Shown here in pieces: positions 5,917-12,143 of a DNA stretch of 14,181 bases (position 1 is its first letter; each line of letters starts with the position of its first letter). The notes below the pieces were generated by a model, which was not told the origin of the DNA, did no database searches, and was given only the letters and a program-made list of their open reading frames with translations. A program made the translations under genes and the position numbers. Source of the stretch: Deltaproteobacteria bacterium (GTDB taxonomy: Bacteria > Desulfobacterota_E > Deferrimicrobia > Deferrimicrobiales > Deferrimicrobiaceae); the NCBI GenBank assembly GCA_023489025.1, contig JAMDCN010000103.1, forward strand, positions 1 through 14,181, read 5' to 3'.

Positions 5917-5944
5917 GCCTGTATATCTCGGGGAGAGATATAAA
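5915..5944 (+). promoter_or_regulatory. Repressor promoter, probably giving a leaderless mRNA
   Basis: TTGCCT (5915-5920), 18 bases and TATAAA (5939-5944), or ATATAA with a 17-base spacer, form a plausible sigma-70 promoter overlapping operator 5923-5941. The repressor ATG begins only seven bases after the -10, so the expected first transcribed base is at or next to the A of the start codon. There is no ribosome site, which fits a leaderless message like that of lambda cI from PRM. Confidence 0.7.
5923..5941. promoter_or_regulatory. Repressor operator site in the repressor promoter
   Basis: A perfect inverted repeat, ATATCTC-GGGGA-GAGATAT, whose symmetry extends one base on each side. It lies within the spacer and -10 of the repressor's own promoter, so binding would be autoregulatory and probably negative. 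Confidence 0.85.
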
Positions 5945-5950
5945 GCCTAT

Positions 5951-6685
5951 ATGAAGGAAACCATAGGTAATTTAATAAAAAAACGCCGTGAAGCCCAGGG
6001 ATGGACACAGACTGAATTGGGGAAACGTGTATCCGCGGGGCAATCGATAATTTCCGATATAGAGCGGGACGAAAAGCCGGTTTCATCACAGATGGCGATC
6101 AAACTTCACCAGGTACTCGGAATTCCTATCGACGTGCTCACAGGGAAAATTTCGGTCGCAACGTGGTCACAGGGATGCATTCATACTGCTCCGGTGTCTC
6201 ACCTTCCTGTTTCCGTAGTCATCCGCGCCTCCTCCCTGAAAACCCTAATAGATCTACCGGAACGTCGCACCGAACTGGTCGAGGTGCCGATCGTCAATGG
6301 TTCAATCGCCGCCGGAACCGGGAGGATCCTGGACGATGTCGTTGAGGACTGGGCTTGGCTCCCTATCAGCCAGCTCCACGGTCACAGCCGGGAAAATCTT
6401 GTCTGCGTGAAGATTACCGGCGAATCAATGGAGCCAGTCATCCACACCGGCGCCATCGTCTGTGTCGATCGAGCGGATCGGCCCGTCGGGAAGAAACTGC
6501 ATGACCGGTCTATCTACGCGGTGCGAACCGGTCAGGAGACTGTTTCCGTAAAGTACATTCGAGTCACTGATCACATCATGGCATTGCTCAGCGCCAACCT
6601 TGATCAACCTCCAATCATGTTGGACCTAAGATCCCAGGCTTCCCCCGTGATCGGCCGTGTGGTATGGATGTGGCAGACGATGTGA
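5951..6685 (+). CDS. LexA/CI-type phage repressor with S24 autoprotease domain
   Basis: This 244-aa protein is the prophage immunity repressor. Residues 1-65 are an XRE helix-turn-helix (IGNLIKKRREAQGWTQTELG, then SIISDIERDEKPVSSQMAIKL). Residues about 110-240 are an S24 peptidase domain as in LexA and lambda CI: the probable cleavage bond is Ala121-Gly122 in SIAAGTG, the nucleophile is Ser159 in GESMEP, and the general base is Lys201 in VSVKYIRV. The protein should bind the ATATCTC-N5-GAGATAT sites and be inactivated by RecA-stimulated self-cleavage after DNA damage. The ATG at 5951 is the only sensible start and lacks a ribosome site, matching a leaderless transcript. The linker (about 66-108) is longer and less typical than in CI. 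A lipoprotein gene follows 25 bases downstream and is probably co-transcribed. Confidence 0.93.
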   Translation: MKETIGNLIKKRREAQGWTQTELGKRVSAGQSIISDIERDEKPVSSQMAIKLHQVLGIPIDVLTGKISVATWSQGCIHTAPVSHLPVSVVIRASSLKTLIDLPERRTELVEVPIVNGSIAAGTGRILDDVVEDWAWLPISQLHGHSRENLVCVKITGESMEPVIHTGAIVCVDRADRPVGKKLHDRSIYAVRTGQETVSVKYIRVTDHIMALLSANLDQPPIMLDLRSQASPVIGRVVWMWQTM

Positions 6686-6710
6686 CAATCAGGGAAATAT
6701 TGGGGGAAAG

Positions 6711-7142
6711 ATGAAAACATGCGCCACATTGGTTCTCGCCTTTGTCATGGCAGTCGTTATTATTGGTTGCGCTCTCCCCCCTACCAGACCACTTACAAGG
6801 GAGACAACTTCCGGAGTTAAATTGTCTGAGGAGGCAATTTCAAAAGTAAAGGAGGGAGTTACCACAAAAACAGAACTACTGGAATTATTCGGACCTCCAA
6901 GTACATTATCTTTGACCGGAAACGGGAAAGAAATGTGGATTTACACATACAGTCTATACAGAATTCCAATCACTCAAACAGTTAAGTTGGACCCTGAAAT
7001 GGGGCCAGTCGTAGTAAATAGACGAAATCCGGACATAACAATGCAGATAACAAATATACTTCTATCGCAAGACGGAATTGTTGAAAAAATAACGAGCACG
7101 ACGTCTGGAACGCAGATCAAGTCTAAAATCGTAGTAGAATAA
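6711..7142 (+). CDS. Prophage-encoded lipoprotein with BamE/SmpA-like domain (lysogenic conversion candidate)
   Basis: This 143-aa protein has a type II signal peptide: MKTC, a hydrophobic run to about residue 19 and a lipobox ending IIGC with Cys20 as the lipidated residue. The mature part contains KVKEGVTTKTELLELFGPPS followed by GKEMWIYTY, the pattern of BamE/SmpA-OmlA-like periplasmic domains ('xxGxTxxxVxxxlGxP ... W.Y'). The C-terminal half is beta-rich. The start at 6711 has GGGGGA upstream. It lies between the repressor and a strong terminator, in the same direction, with more AT-rich sequence than its neighbours, so it is probably expressed with the repressor in the lysogen. That is the hallmark of a moron gene, for example for superinfection exclusion or envelope change. 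The fold call is a pattern match and the role is inferred. Confidence 0.8.
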   Translation: MKTCATLVLAFVMAVVIIGCALPPTRPLTRETTSGVKLSEEAISKVKEGVTTKTELLELFGPPSTLSLTGNGKEMWIYTYSLYRIPITQTVKLDPEMGPVVVNRRNPDITMQITNILLSQDGIVEKITSTTSGTQIKSKIVVE

Positions 7143-7157
7143 TTTTTTAATGCGTAG

Positions 7158-7183
7158 GCCCCGGGCCGTCCGGGGCTTTTTTT
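7158..7183 (+). terminator. Rho-independent terminator after the lipoprotein gene
   Basis: GCCCCGG, loop GCCGT and CCGGGGC form a perfect seven-pair GC stem followed by seven T. It ends the repressor-lipoprotein transcript and insulates it from the operator-controlled rightward promoter 33 bases further on. Confidence 0.92.
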
Positions 7184-7191
7184 ATCCCCCT

Positions 7192-7210
7192 ATATCTCAT
7201 TGTGAGATTA
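7192..7210. promoter_or_regulatory. Upstream operator site of the rightward promoter (imperfect)
   Basis: ATATCTC-ATTGT-GAGATTA keeps the left arm and the first five bases of the right arm of the operator consensus. Its centre is 31 bases, about three helical turns, from the perfect site at 7223-7241. That spacing would place two bound dimers on the same face of the DNA and allow cooperative binding. Confidence 0.75.
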
Positions 7211-7215
7211 TCTTC

Positions 7216-7244
7216 TTGACACATATCTCAAGGCGAGATATTAT
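7216..7244 (+). promoter_or_regulatory. Main rightward early promoter
   Basis: A consensus -35 TTGACA (7216-7221), exactly 17 bases, then TATTAT (7239-7244). The perfect operator fills the spacer. It should be one of the strongest promoters in the window when the repressor is absent, with transcription starting near 7251. Its first product is the non-coding stretch before 7920. Confidence 0.9.
7223..7241. promoter_or_regulatory. Repressor operator inside the rightward promoter
   Basis: A perfect copy, ATATCTC-AAGGC-GAGATAT, in the -35/-10 spacer and reaching into the -10. Binding here would shut off the whole rightward early operon, in parallel with the site at 5866-5884 for the leftward one. 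Confidence 0.88.
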
Positions 7245-7250
7245 CCCCCT

Positions 7251-7905
7251 CAGCCTCACCGCTCCTTGACCTCCGACGCGAAATTCTGGCGCTCCACGAT
7301 CCACATGCCACGGTCGAAGCGGGCGGCAACGCAGCGCCACACGGGCGGATCGGGAAAGCCGGGAAGGGCGATGGGGTAAGGACTGGTGGAGCACCGCAAG
7401 GCCCGCCGGAGCACATGGAACCGGCATCAGCGCGCAACTCCTTGGCGCGCGGGCATCAGGGAATCCGATCTTTGAAAGGGATGGCGGCAGTCCTCGGTGC
7501 AGCATTGGAGAGGCTGCGACGGAGCCCCGTCTTGCATCGTGGCTAGTGGGCAGGTGGATGACAACGCGTAAGTCCCAACGCCGCGGCGCTCACTCGGGAG
7601 CAAGCAGGCACGGAGCCCTGCACGTCGCATCACAAGCCGCCATCCCGCAAGCTGGCTCCCGGTGAGGCGCACCGGGGTAAGGAGCCTGAGCCGAAAGGCT
7701 GACGATCCGTGGCGACCCATCAAGAAGGGGCGGCGCGACTCGCCACGCGGGCGAGGGTGGAGCATCCGGACGCCGTATGTGGCCATGGGCTACAGGACCG
7801 GCAGAACGCATCCTGCCGCCGCCCTACCCTAATGGTCCCGGCGTCCGCGCCTGTGACTACCGGCCAGGTGGGAGGCCCTTGTGGCAGCCCCGCCGGGACC
7901 ACCAC
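7251..7905 (+). ncRNA. Candidate large structured phage RNA, family not identified
   Basis: About 670 bases follow the rightward promoter without a credible gene. Helices read by eye are: 7478-7488 with 7636-7646 (11 perfect pairs, GGGATGGCGGC); 7347-7354 with 7464-7471; 7321-7327 with 7818-7824 as a possible closing stem; and 7708-7715 with 7740-7747 (8 pairs). Local hairpins are at 7385-7395, 7405-7425, 7430-7450, 7518-7531, 7604-7621, 7654-7686 (stem in stem), 7689-7700 (AGCC-GAAA-GGCT with a GNRA-type loop) and 7799-7818. A last domain, 7833-7843 with 7891-7901 (11 perfect pairs), ends just before the next ribosome site and may belong to that gene's leader. Helices nest as in a multibranched RNA. 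Size and phage setting recall GOLLD and ROOL RNAs, but I see no sequence proof. GC-rich DNA forms chance stems, so this remains a candidate. Confidence 0.5.
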
Positions 7906-7919
7906 GAGAGGAGCCCCAC

Positions 7920-8147
7920 ATGTACCCGATCACCGATGAAGAGAAGGTTCGCCTGAAGAAGGATTTCTCGTACCACCCGCCGATTCCGAACCAGGTACCC
8001 CGGTACAACGAGATCCGGGACTTCGCGCGGACGTTCGCGGCCACGCTCCTGGAGAAATGCCCGCCCTCCCGGGAACGGTCTCTCGCGCTGACGAAGATGG
8101 AAGAGGCCGTCATGTGGGCGAACGCCTCGATCGCCCGGAACGAGTGA
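7920..8147 (+). CDS. Acb2/Tad1-hairpin-like protein, putative anti-CBASS or anti-Thoeris sponge (75 aa)
   Basis: The ATG at 7920 has GAGAGGAG six bases upstream. The protein reads FSYHPPIPNQVPRYNEIRDF, then a helix with CPPSRERSLALTKMEEAV and the end MWANASIARNE. This order (YHxP..Q..RY..IR, a helix, PPSRErsLAlt.leEAVmWANAsIARNE) is what I remember for small phage proteins assigned to the Acb2/Tad1 hairpin family. Acb2 binds and sequesters cyclic nucleotides that activate CBASS effectors. Tad1 sequesters the cyclic ADP-ribose signal of Thoeris. Two antiparallel helices forming an oligomeric cage are expected. Being the first gene of the derepressed rightward operon fits an immediate-early defence blocker. 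The family call is from memory of the pattern; which signal it would bind cannot be told, and other roles in this family are possible. Confidence 0.65.
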   Translation: MYPITDEEKVRLKKDFSYHPPIPNQVPRYNEIRDFARTFAATLLEKCPPSRERSLALTKMEEAVMWANASIARNE

Positions 8148-8157
8148 GGAGGTCGCT

Positions 8158-8466
8158 ATGGACGAGCACCGAGGATCAAAGCCTCACATGGTTTACCGCG
8201 ATGACGGCACGGGCTGCCGACGTTGCGGGAACTTTCATCCGGACTGTTCCCCCTGCCACCAGAGCCCCGAGGACGCGGCGCTCGATCGGAAGCAGGTCCT
8301 CGATGCTTACCGGGAAAACATGGCGGAGGCCGCCGAACCCTACGGCGAGCACCGCGGCTCCCGCCCCTTCGACCGTGACTTCGCCGCGGCCGCCGCTTCC
8401 GATTTCGCGCCCGCGAACGAGGACCAGGCGGTGGCGCTGCAGGAGAAGGCGGGAGGGAGGAGATGA
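8158..8466 (+). CDS. Small zinc-knuckle early protein (102 aa)
   Basis: The ATG lies ten bases after the previous stop, with GAGGAGG five bases before it. Cys20, Cys23, Cys30 and Cys33 (GCRRCGNFHPDCSPCHQ) form a compact C-x2-C-x6-C-x2-C zinc site. The rest is polar and alanine-rich, with a repeated EHRGS (about 3-7 and 64-68), and looks partly disordered. The stop overlaps the next gene as ATGA. No family or function is recognised; a nucleic-acid- or protein-binding adaptor made early in infection is the most one can say. Confidence 0.75.
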   Translation: MDEHRGSKPHMVYRDDGTGCRRCGNFHPDCSPCHQSPEDAALDRKQVLDAYRENMAEAAEPYGEHRGSRPFDRDFAAAAASDFAPANEDQAVALQEKAGGRR

Positions 8467-8732
8467 GCCGCACACCGGGACCGTGGAAATTAGGTTGTTA
8501 CGCCGGATCATACATGACCCTCGTCCTTGGATCTGACGACAGCATCGTTGTTCGGAATCCTAAAAACCGCGACGATGCCCGCTTAATCGTTGCCGCGCCG
8601 GAACTTCTCGAAGCCGCCAAAGATGTTCTCGAAAAATTTAGGTTAACGAACGTCAATGTCGGCGCGGATCTCTCCTATTCGATCCTGGTCTTCCTCCGTA
8701 ATGCCATCGCCAAAGCGGAAGGACACATATGA
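8463..8732 (+). CDS. Small conserved early phage protein (89 aa, 'TPGPW ... APELLEAA' type)
   Basis: The N-terminal TPGPWKL and the central NRDDARLIVAAPELLEAAKDVLE are the signature of a very common small phage protein found in early regions of many temperate phages, whose function I do not know to be established. The GRGS-like beta part (about 12-32) is followed by two helices. The start overlaps the previous stop (ATGA) with GGGAGGAG before it, and its own stop overlaps the next ATG in the same way, so translation is coupled through the cluster. It is slightly less GC-rich than its neighbours. The motif recognition is confident; the role is unknown. Confidence 0.8.
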   Translation: MSRTPGPWKLGCYAGSYMTLVLGSDDSIVVRNPKNRDDARLIVAAPELLEAAKDVLEKFRLTNVNVGADLSYSILVFLRNAIAKAEGHI

Positions 8733-8839
8733 CCCCCCGCCTCTACTTTCTCGTCGCCGGCACGCTGTTCATCCTCGGCCTCGCGGTCTACGCCGGTTTC
8801 CGCATCGTGCTGGCCGTGCGGCATCTCGTGGGAGCCTGA
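8729..8839 (+). CDS. Single-span membrane peptide (36 aa)
   Basis: The ATG overlaps the stop of the upstream gene as ATGA. The peptide has one hydrophobic helix, YFLVAGTLFILGLAVYAGF (about 6-24), followed by a basic end (RIVLAVRHLVGA), as in inner-membrane peptides with a cytoplasmic C-terminus. The next gene begins two bases after its stop. It fills a gap that would otherwise be empty. The function is unknown; it belongs to a run of three such peptides in this early operon. Confidence 0.65.
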   Translation: MTPRLYFLVAGTLFILGLAVYAGFRIVLAVRHLVGA

Positions 8840-8841
8840 GC

Positions 8842-9147
8842 GTGGATCTCTTCGTTGCCTCCTTCCCCCTCGCCAAATGGGACAAGATCCTCGCGCTGCG
8901 GAACCAGGATACAGCGAAGGCGAAGGTGTTCCGCGCACTCCTGTCGGGCGGGTGGATCCCGGGGGAGAAGCTGGAAGCAGCGGGCGGCGGATGGGATTTC
9001 AGAACGCGAGCCAGTCGTCTCCGCGATCTTGGCATCCCTGTCGAGTCGCGCAGCGTAACAGAAAGCCCCTGTAATCAATATCGCATCCCGCAGGCGTTCC
9101 TCCTCGCCTTTCAGGAGAAGGAGCGCCAGAAGTGGAGGGCAGCATGA
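8842..9147 (+). CDS. Winged-helix-like early protein (101 aa)
   Basis: A GTG start at 8842 is chosen because it lies two bases after the previous stop with GGGAG upstream; the open frame further upstream (from 8656) only shadows other genes. The middle of the protein, KVFRALLSGGWIPGEKLEAA followed by DFRTRASRLRDLGIPVES and a hydrophobic strand ending QYRIP, has the helix-helix-wing order of a small winged-helix DNA-binding domain, similar to domains used in phage regulators to discriminate short DNA sites. The basic C-terminal helix (FQEKERQKWRAA) could extend DNA contact. The stop overlaps the next start as ATGA. It could be a regulator of middle genes; that is an inference. Confidence 0.7.
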   Translation: MDLFVASFPLAKWDKILALRNQDTAKAKVFRALLSGGWIPGEKLEAAGGGWDFRTRASRLRDLGIPVESRSVTESPCNQYRIPQAFLLAFQEKERQKWRAA

Positions 9148-9293
9148 GCACCATGGATACCACGTTCCGCCGTCTGTCCGACGAGGACCTGCGCACGTTC
9201 CGACCGTCGCACTTCATCGCGCGGTGGCCGGGCTGGAAGATCTTCGCGGTCGTCATCCTCCTGGCCGTGTGCGTCCGGTGGATCGTCCGATGA
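9144..9293 (+). CDS. Single-span membrane peptide (49 aa)
   Basis: Coupled at both ends by ATGA overlaps. The N-terminal half is polar (TTFRRLSDEDLRTFRPSHF) and the C-terminal part is one hydrophobic helix, WKIFAVVILLAVCVRWIV (about 31-48), ending in Arg. This suggests a small inner-membrane protein with its charged head in the cytoplasm. No family is recognised. Confidence 0.65.
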   Translation: MSTMDTTFRRLSDEDLRTFRPSHFIARWPGWKIFAVVILLAVCVRWIVR

Positions 9294-9373
9294 CCTTCGT
9301 GGAGGAGTTGGCCGCCATCCTGATCGGCGTGTTCGCCTTCTGGCTGCTAACGGTCCTCTGGATGTGCGTGTGA
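9290..9373 (+). CDS. Very small membrane peptide (27 aa)
   Basis: The ATG overlaps the preceding stop as ATGA. The product is almost entirely one hydrophobic helix (AAILIGVFAFWLLTVLWMCV after the acidic MTFVEEL). The stop overlaps the next GTG as GTGA. Coupling and the absence of any other gene in the gap support it; its length makes it the least certain of the three membrane peptides here. Confidence 0.5.
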   Translation: MTFVEELAAILIGVFAFWLLTVLWMCV

Positions 9374-9579
9374 CTCTCTACGCCGTCTCCCTGGAATGGA
9401 ACCACAAGGGCGACCGGTACGAGAAGCGCGCGCACGAGCGGGTGAGCGCCTCCTCCGCGGGAGCGGCGGCCGGCGCGGCGCTGCGGGAAACGAGGAAAAA
9501 ACACCGGGGCTCCCTGCGGGAGATCCCCGGCGCCAGGTTGCATATCATCATCACCGTCATCGGGAGGGAAGAGGCCTGA
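9370..9579 (+). CDS. Small early protein of unknown function (69 aa)
   Basis: The likely start is GTG at 9370, overlapping the previous stop as GTGA; a GTG two codons earlier is an alternative. The protein (TLYAVSLEWNHKGDRYEKRA, an Ala/Ser-rich helix, a basic RETRKKHRGSLREIPGARL and a beta strand HIIITVIGREE) may be a small alpha/beta fold. The stop overlaps the ATG of the helicase-methyltransferase gene as TGATG, so the two are translationally coupled. I do not recognise it. Confidence 0.6.
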   Translation: MTLYAVSLEWNHKGDRYEKRAHERVSASSAGAAAGAALRETRKKHRGSLREIPGARLHIIITVIGREEA

Positions 9580-12143
9580 TGCCGCAGAGCTGTCCGCGCG
9601 AGCATGAGGACTACCTCTCCTTCCTCCGTAGCAAGACCGTCTCCGCAGCGGAATTCGGCGCTCCGGTGTCCGCCGGCGAGGTCAACCCCCTCCTCAAGCC
9701 CCACCAGGCGGCGATCGTGCAGTGGATGGTGGCGGGAGGCCGTCGCGCCTGCTTCGCGGCGTTCGGGCTCGGGAAGACCGTCATCCAGATCGAGGCGGTA
9801 CGGCTGACGCGATTGCGGGCCGGAGGCCGCGGGCTGATCGTGATCCCGCTCGGCGTCCGCCAGGAGTTCATCCGGGACGCAGGGATGCTCGGGGTACCGG
9901 TCAAATTCATCCGGCGGATCGAAGAGGCCTCCGACCCGGGAGGGATCTACCTGACCAACTACGAGACGATCCGAGACGGGAAGCTCTCCCCGCATCATTT
10001 CACGGTCGCATCCCTGGACGAGGCCTCGGTGCTCCGGGGCTTCGGCGGGACGAAGACCTTCCGGGAATTCATGGCGCTATTCGCCGGGGACCGGAAGACG
10101 ATGAACGACCGGACGCGCAGCGGCGGCGTTCCGTACCGGTTCGTGGCCACGGCGACGCCTTCCCCGAACGACTACATCGAGCTGCTGGCGTACGCGGCCT
10201 ACCTCGGGATCATGGACGTCTCGCAGGCGAAGACCCGGTTCTTCAAGCGGGACAGCACGAAAGCGGACGTTCTGACCCTCCATCCCCACAAGGAGCGGGA
10301 ATTCTGGCTGTGGATCGCGTCCTGGGCGCTGTTCATCCAGCGGCCTTCCGACCTGGGGTATTCCGACGACGGGTACCTGCTGCCGGAGATCGAGGTCCGC
10401 TGGCACGAGGTCCGGACCAACCACGCCGGCGCCGGGCACGAGCGCGACGGCCAGAAGCGGCTGTTCCGGAACGCCGCGATCGGGGTGACGGACGCCGCGG
10501 CCGAGAAGCGCAACTCCCTTCCCGCCCGGATCGTCAAGCTGATGGAGATCCGCGCCGAGGATCCCGGGGCCCACCGGATCCTGTGGCACGACCTGGAAGC
10601 CGAGCGGAAGGCGATCGAGGAAGCGATCCCCGAGGCGGTCAGCGTCTACGGGGCCCAGGACCTCGACGAGCGGGAGCAGGCGATCATCGACTTCTCCAAC
10701 GGCCGGTTCCGTGAACTCGCCGCGAAGCCGGTGATTGCCGGGTCGGGCTGCAACTTCCAGCGCCACTGCCACCGGGCGGTCTTCCTCGGCATCGGCTTCA
10801 AGTTCAACGACTTCATCCAGGCGATCCACCGGATCCAGCGGTTCCTGCAGGAGCACCCGGTCCGGATCGACCTGATCTACACGGAAGCCGAGCGCGAGGT
10901 ACGCCGGAAGCTCGAGCGGAAGTGGAATCAGCACAAGGAGCTGGTGGCAAATATGACGCAGATCATCCGCGAATATGGGCTCTCCCAAGCGTCCCTGATG
11001 TCGTCTCTCTCCCGGGCCCTTGGGGTAGAGCGCATCGAGGTGGCCGGTGAGAATTATCGCCTGATCAATAACGACAGCGTGCTCGAGACCCGGGCGATGG
11101 AGCAAAACAGCGTCGGCCTGATCCTGACCTCCATACCGTTTTCGACGCAGTACGAGTACTCGCCGAACTACGCCGACTTCGGGCACACCGACAACAACGA
11201 TCATTTCTTCCGGCAGATGGATTTCCTGACGCCGGAGTTGCTGCGGGTCCTGCAGCCCGGGCGGGTCGCGGCGATCCACGTCAAAGACCGGATCGTACCC
11301 GGAGGGATGACGGGCCTCGGATTCCAGACCGTCTACCCATTCCACGCCCGGTGCATCGACCACTACACGCGGCACGGGTTCGGGTACCTGGGGATGAAGA
11401 CGCTCGTCACCGATGTTGTGCGGGAGAACAACCAGACGTATCGCCTCGGATGGACGGAGCAATGCAAGGACGGCTCGAAGATGGGCGTCGGAATGCCGGA
11501 GTACCTGCTCCTGTTCCGGAAGCCCCCCACGGACGCGACGAATAGCTACGCCGACACCCCGGTGGTCAAGAGCAAGGCCCGGTACACCCGCTCCCGCTGG
11601 CAGATAGACGCGCACGGCTTCGCCAGGTCCTCTGGCGATCGTCTCCTGCGGCCGGAAGAACTGGAGAAGCTGACGCACGAGCAGATCTTCAAGCTGTTTC
11701 GGGAATACGGCCTCACGCAGGTCTATGACTTCGAGCACCACGTGAAGATCGGAGAGGACCTCGAGGCGCGGGGCACTCTGCCGGTGACGTTCATGCTCCT
11801 GCAGCCTCCCTCCTGGCATCCGGACGTCTGGACCGACATCACCCGGATGCTGACGCTCAATGGAGCGCAGTCTGCCAAGGGCAAGGAGATGCATCTCTGC
11901 CCGATGCAGTTCGACCTGGCCGATCGGGTGATCGAGCAGTTCTCCATGCCCGGTGAAACGGTGATGGATCCCTTCGCGGGGCTGATGACCGTCCCCTACC
12001 GGGCGGTGAAACTCCGGCGCCGAGGCCTCGGGATCGAGTTGTGCCACCGGTACTTCCTGGACGGTGCGGCCTACTGCAAGGCGGCCGAGCAGGAGATGTC
12101 GATGCCGGGGCTGTTCGATGTCATGAAGAAGGAGACGGCCTGA
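9579..12143 (+). CDS. Helicase-DNA methyltransferase fusion (854 aa)
   Basis: The N-terminal half is a superfamily 2, SNF2-like helicase: the Q-like entry DYLSFLRSK, Walker A in FGLGKT (62-67), DEAS box (147-150), TATP motif (191-194) and a motif VI-like HRIQR (417-421). The C-terminal half (about 490-835) is an amino-methyltransferase of permuted (beta-type) order: NNDS (497-500), the catalytic motif IV TSIPF (517-521) and, near the end, the S-adenosylmethionine motif DPFAG (797-801). It would modify adenine-N6 or cytosine-N4. I recognise the arrangement, including the TSIPF and DEAS variants, as a recurrent phage protein, so these are family traits and not defects. A DarB-like role, modification coupled to DNA translocation to protect phage DNA from restriction, is a reasonable inference. 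The start overlaps the upstream stop (TGATG), and the end overlaps the next methyltransferase likewise. Target sequence unknown. Confidence 0.88.
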   Translation: MPQSCPREHEDYLSFLRSKTVSAAEFGAPVSAGEVNPLLKPHQAAIVQWMVAGGRRACFAAFGLGKTVIQIEAVRLTRLRAGGRGLIVIPLGVRQEFIRDAGMLGVPVKFIRRIEEASDPGGIYLTNYETIRDGKLSPHHFTVASLDEASVLRGFGGTKTFREFMALFAGDRKTMNDRTRSGGVPYRFVATATPSPNDYIELLAYAAYLGIMDVSQAKTRFFKRDSTKADVLTLHPHKEREFWLWIASWALFIQRPSDLGYSDDGYLLPEIEVRWHEVRTNHAGAGHERDGQKRLFRNAAIGVTDAAAEKRNSLPARIVKLMEIRAEDPGAHRILWHDLEAERKAIEEAIPEAVSVYGAQDLDEREQAIIDFSNGRFRELAAKPVIAGSGCNFQRHCHRAVFLGIGFKFNDFIQAIHRIQRFLQEHPVRIDLIYTEAEREVRRKLERKWNQHKELVANMTQIIREYGLSQASLMSSLSRALGVERIEVAGENYRLINNDSVLETRAMEQNSVGLILTSIPFSTQYEYSPNYADFGHTDNNDHFFRQMDFLTPELLRVLQPGRVAAIHVKDRIVPGGMTGLGFQTVYPFHARCIDHYTRHGFGYLGMKTLVTDVVRENNQTYRLGWTEQCKDGSKMGVGMPEYLLLFRKPPTDATNSYADTPVVKSKARYTRSRWQIDAHGFARSSGDRLLRPEELEKLTHEQIFKLFREYGLTQVYDFEHHVKIGEDLEARGTLPVTFMLLQPPSWHPDVWTDITRMLTLNGAQSAKGKEMHLCPMQFDLADRVIEQFSMPGETVMDPFAGLMTVPYRAVKLRRRGLGIELCHRYFLDGAAYCKAAEQEMSMPGLFDVMKKETA

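Noticed and set aside
7415..7546. 43-codon plus-strand frame starting at the ATG at 7415
   Set aside because: GGAG is only three bases from the ATG, the product looks random, and its sequence is largely taken up by proposed stems.
7427..7786. Minus-strand frames of 119 and 73 codons across the candidate RNA
   Set aside because: They lack ribosome sites and recognisable motifs, oppose the strong rightward promoter, and coincide with the helix-rich stretch, as expected for spurious frames in a structured RNA.
7251..7905. Group I or group II intron as an explanation for the non-coding stretch
   Set aside because: I could not find a group II domain V-like hairpin, a convincing GTGYG start, or the group I P/Q/R/S core strings, and there is no interrupted gene around it. 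A covariance search could overturn this.
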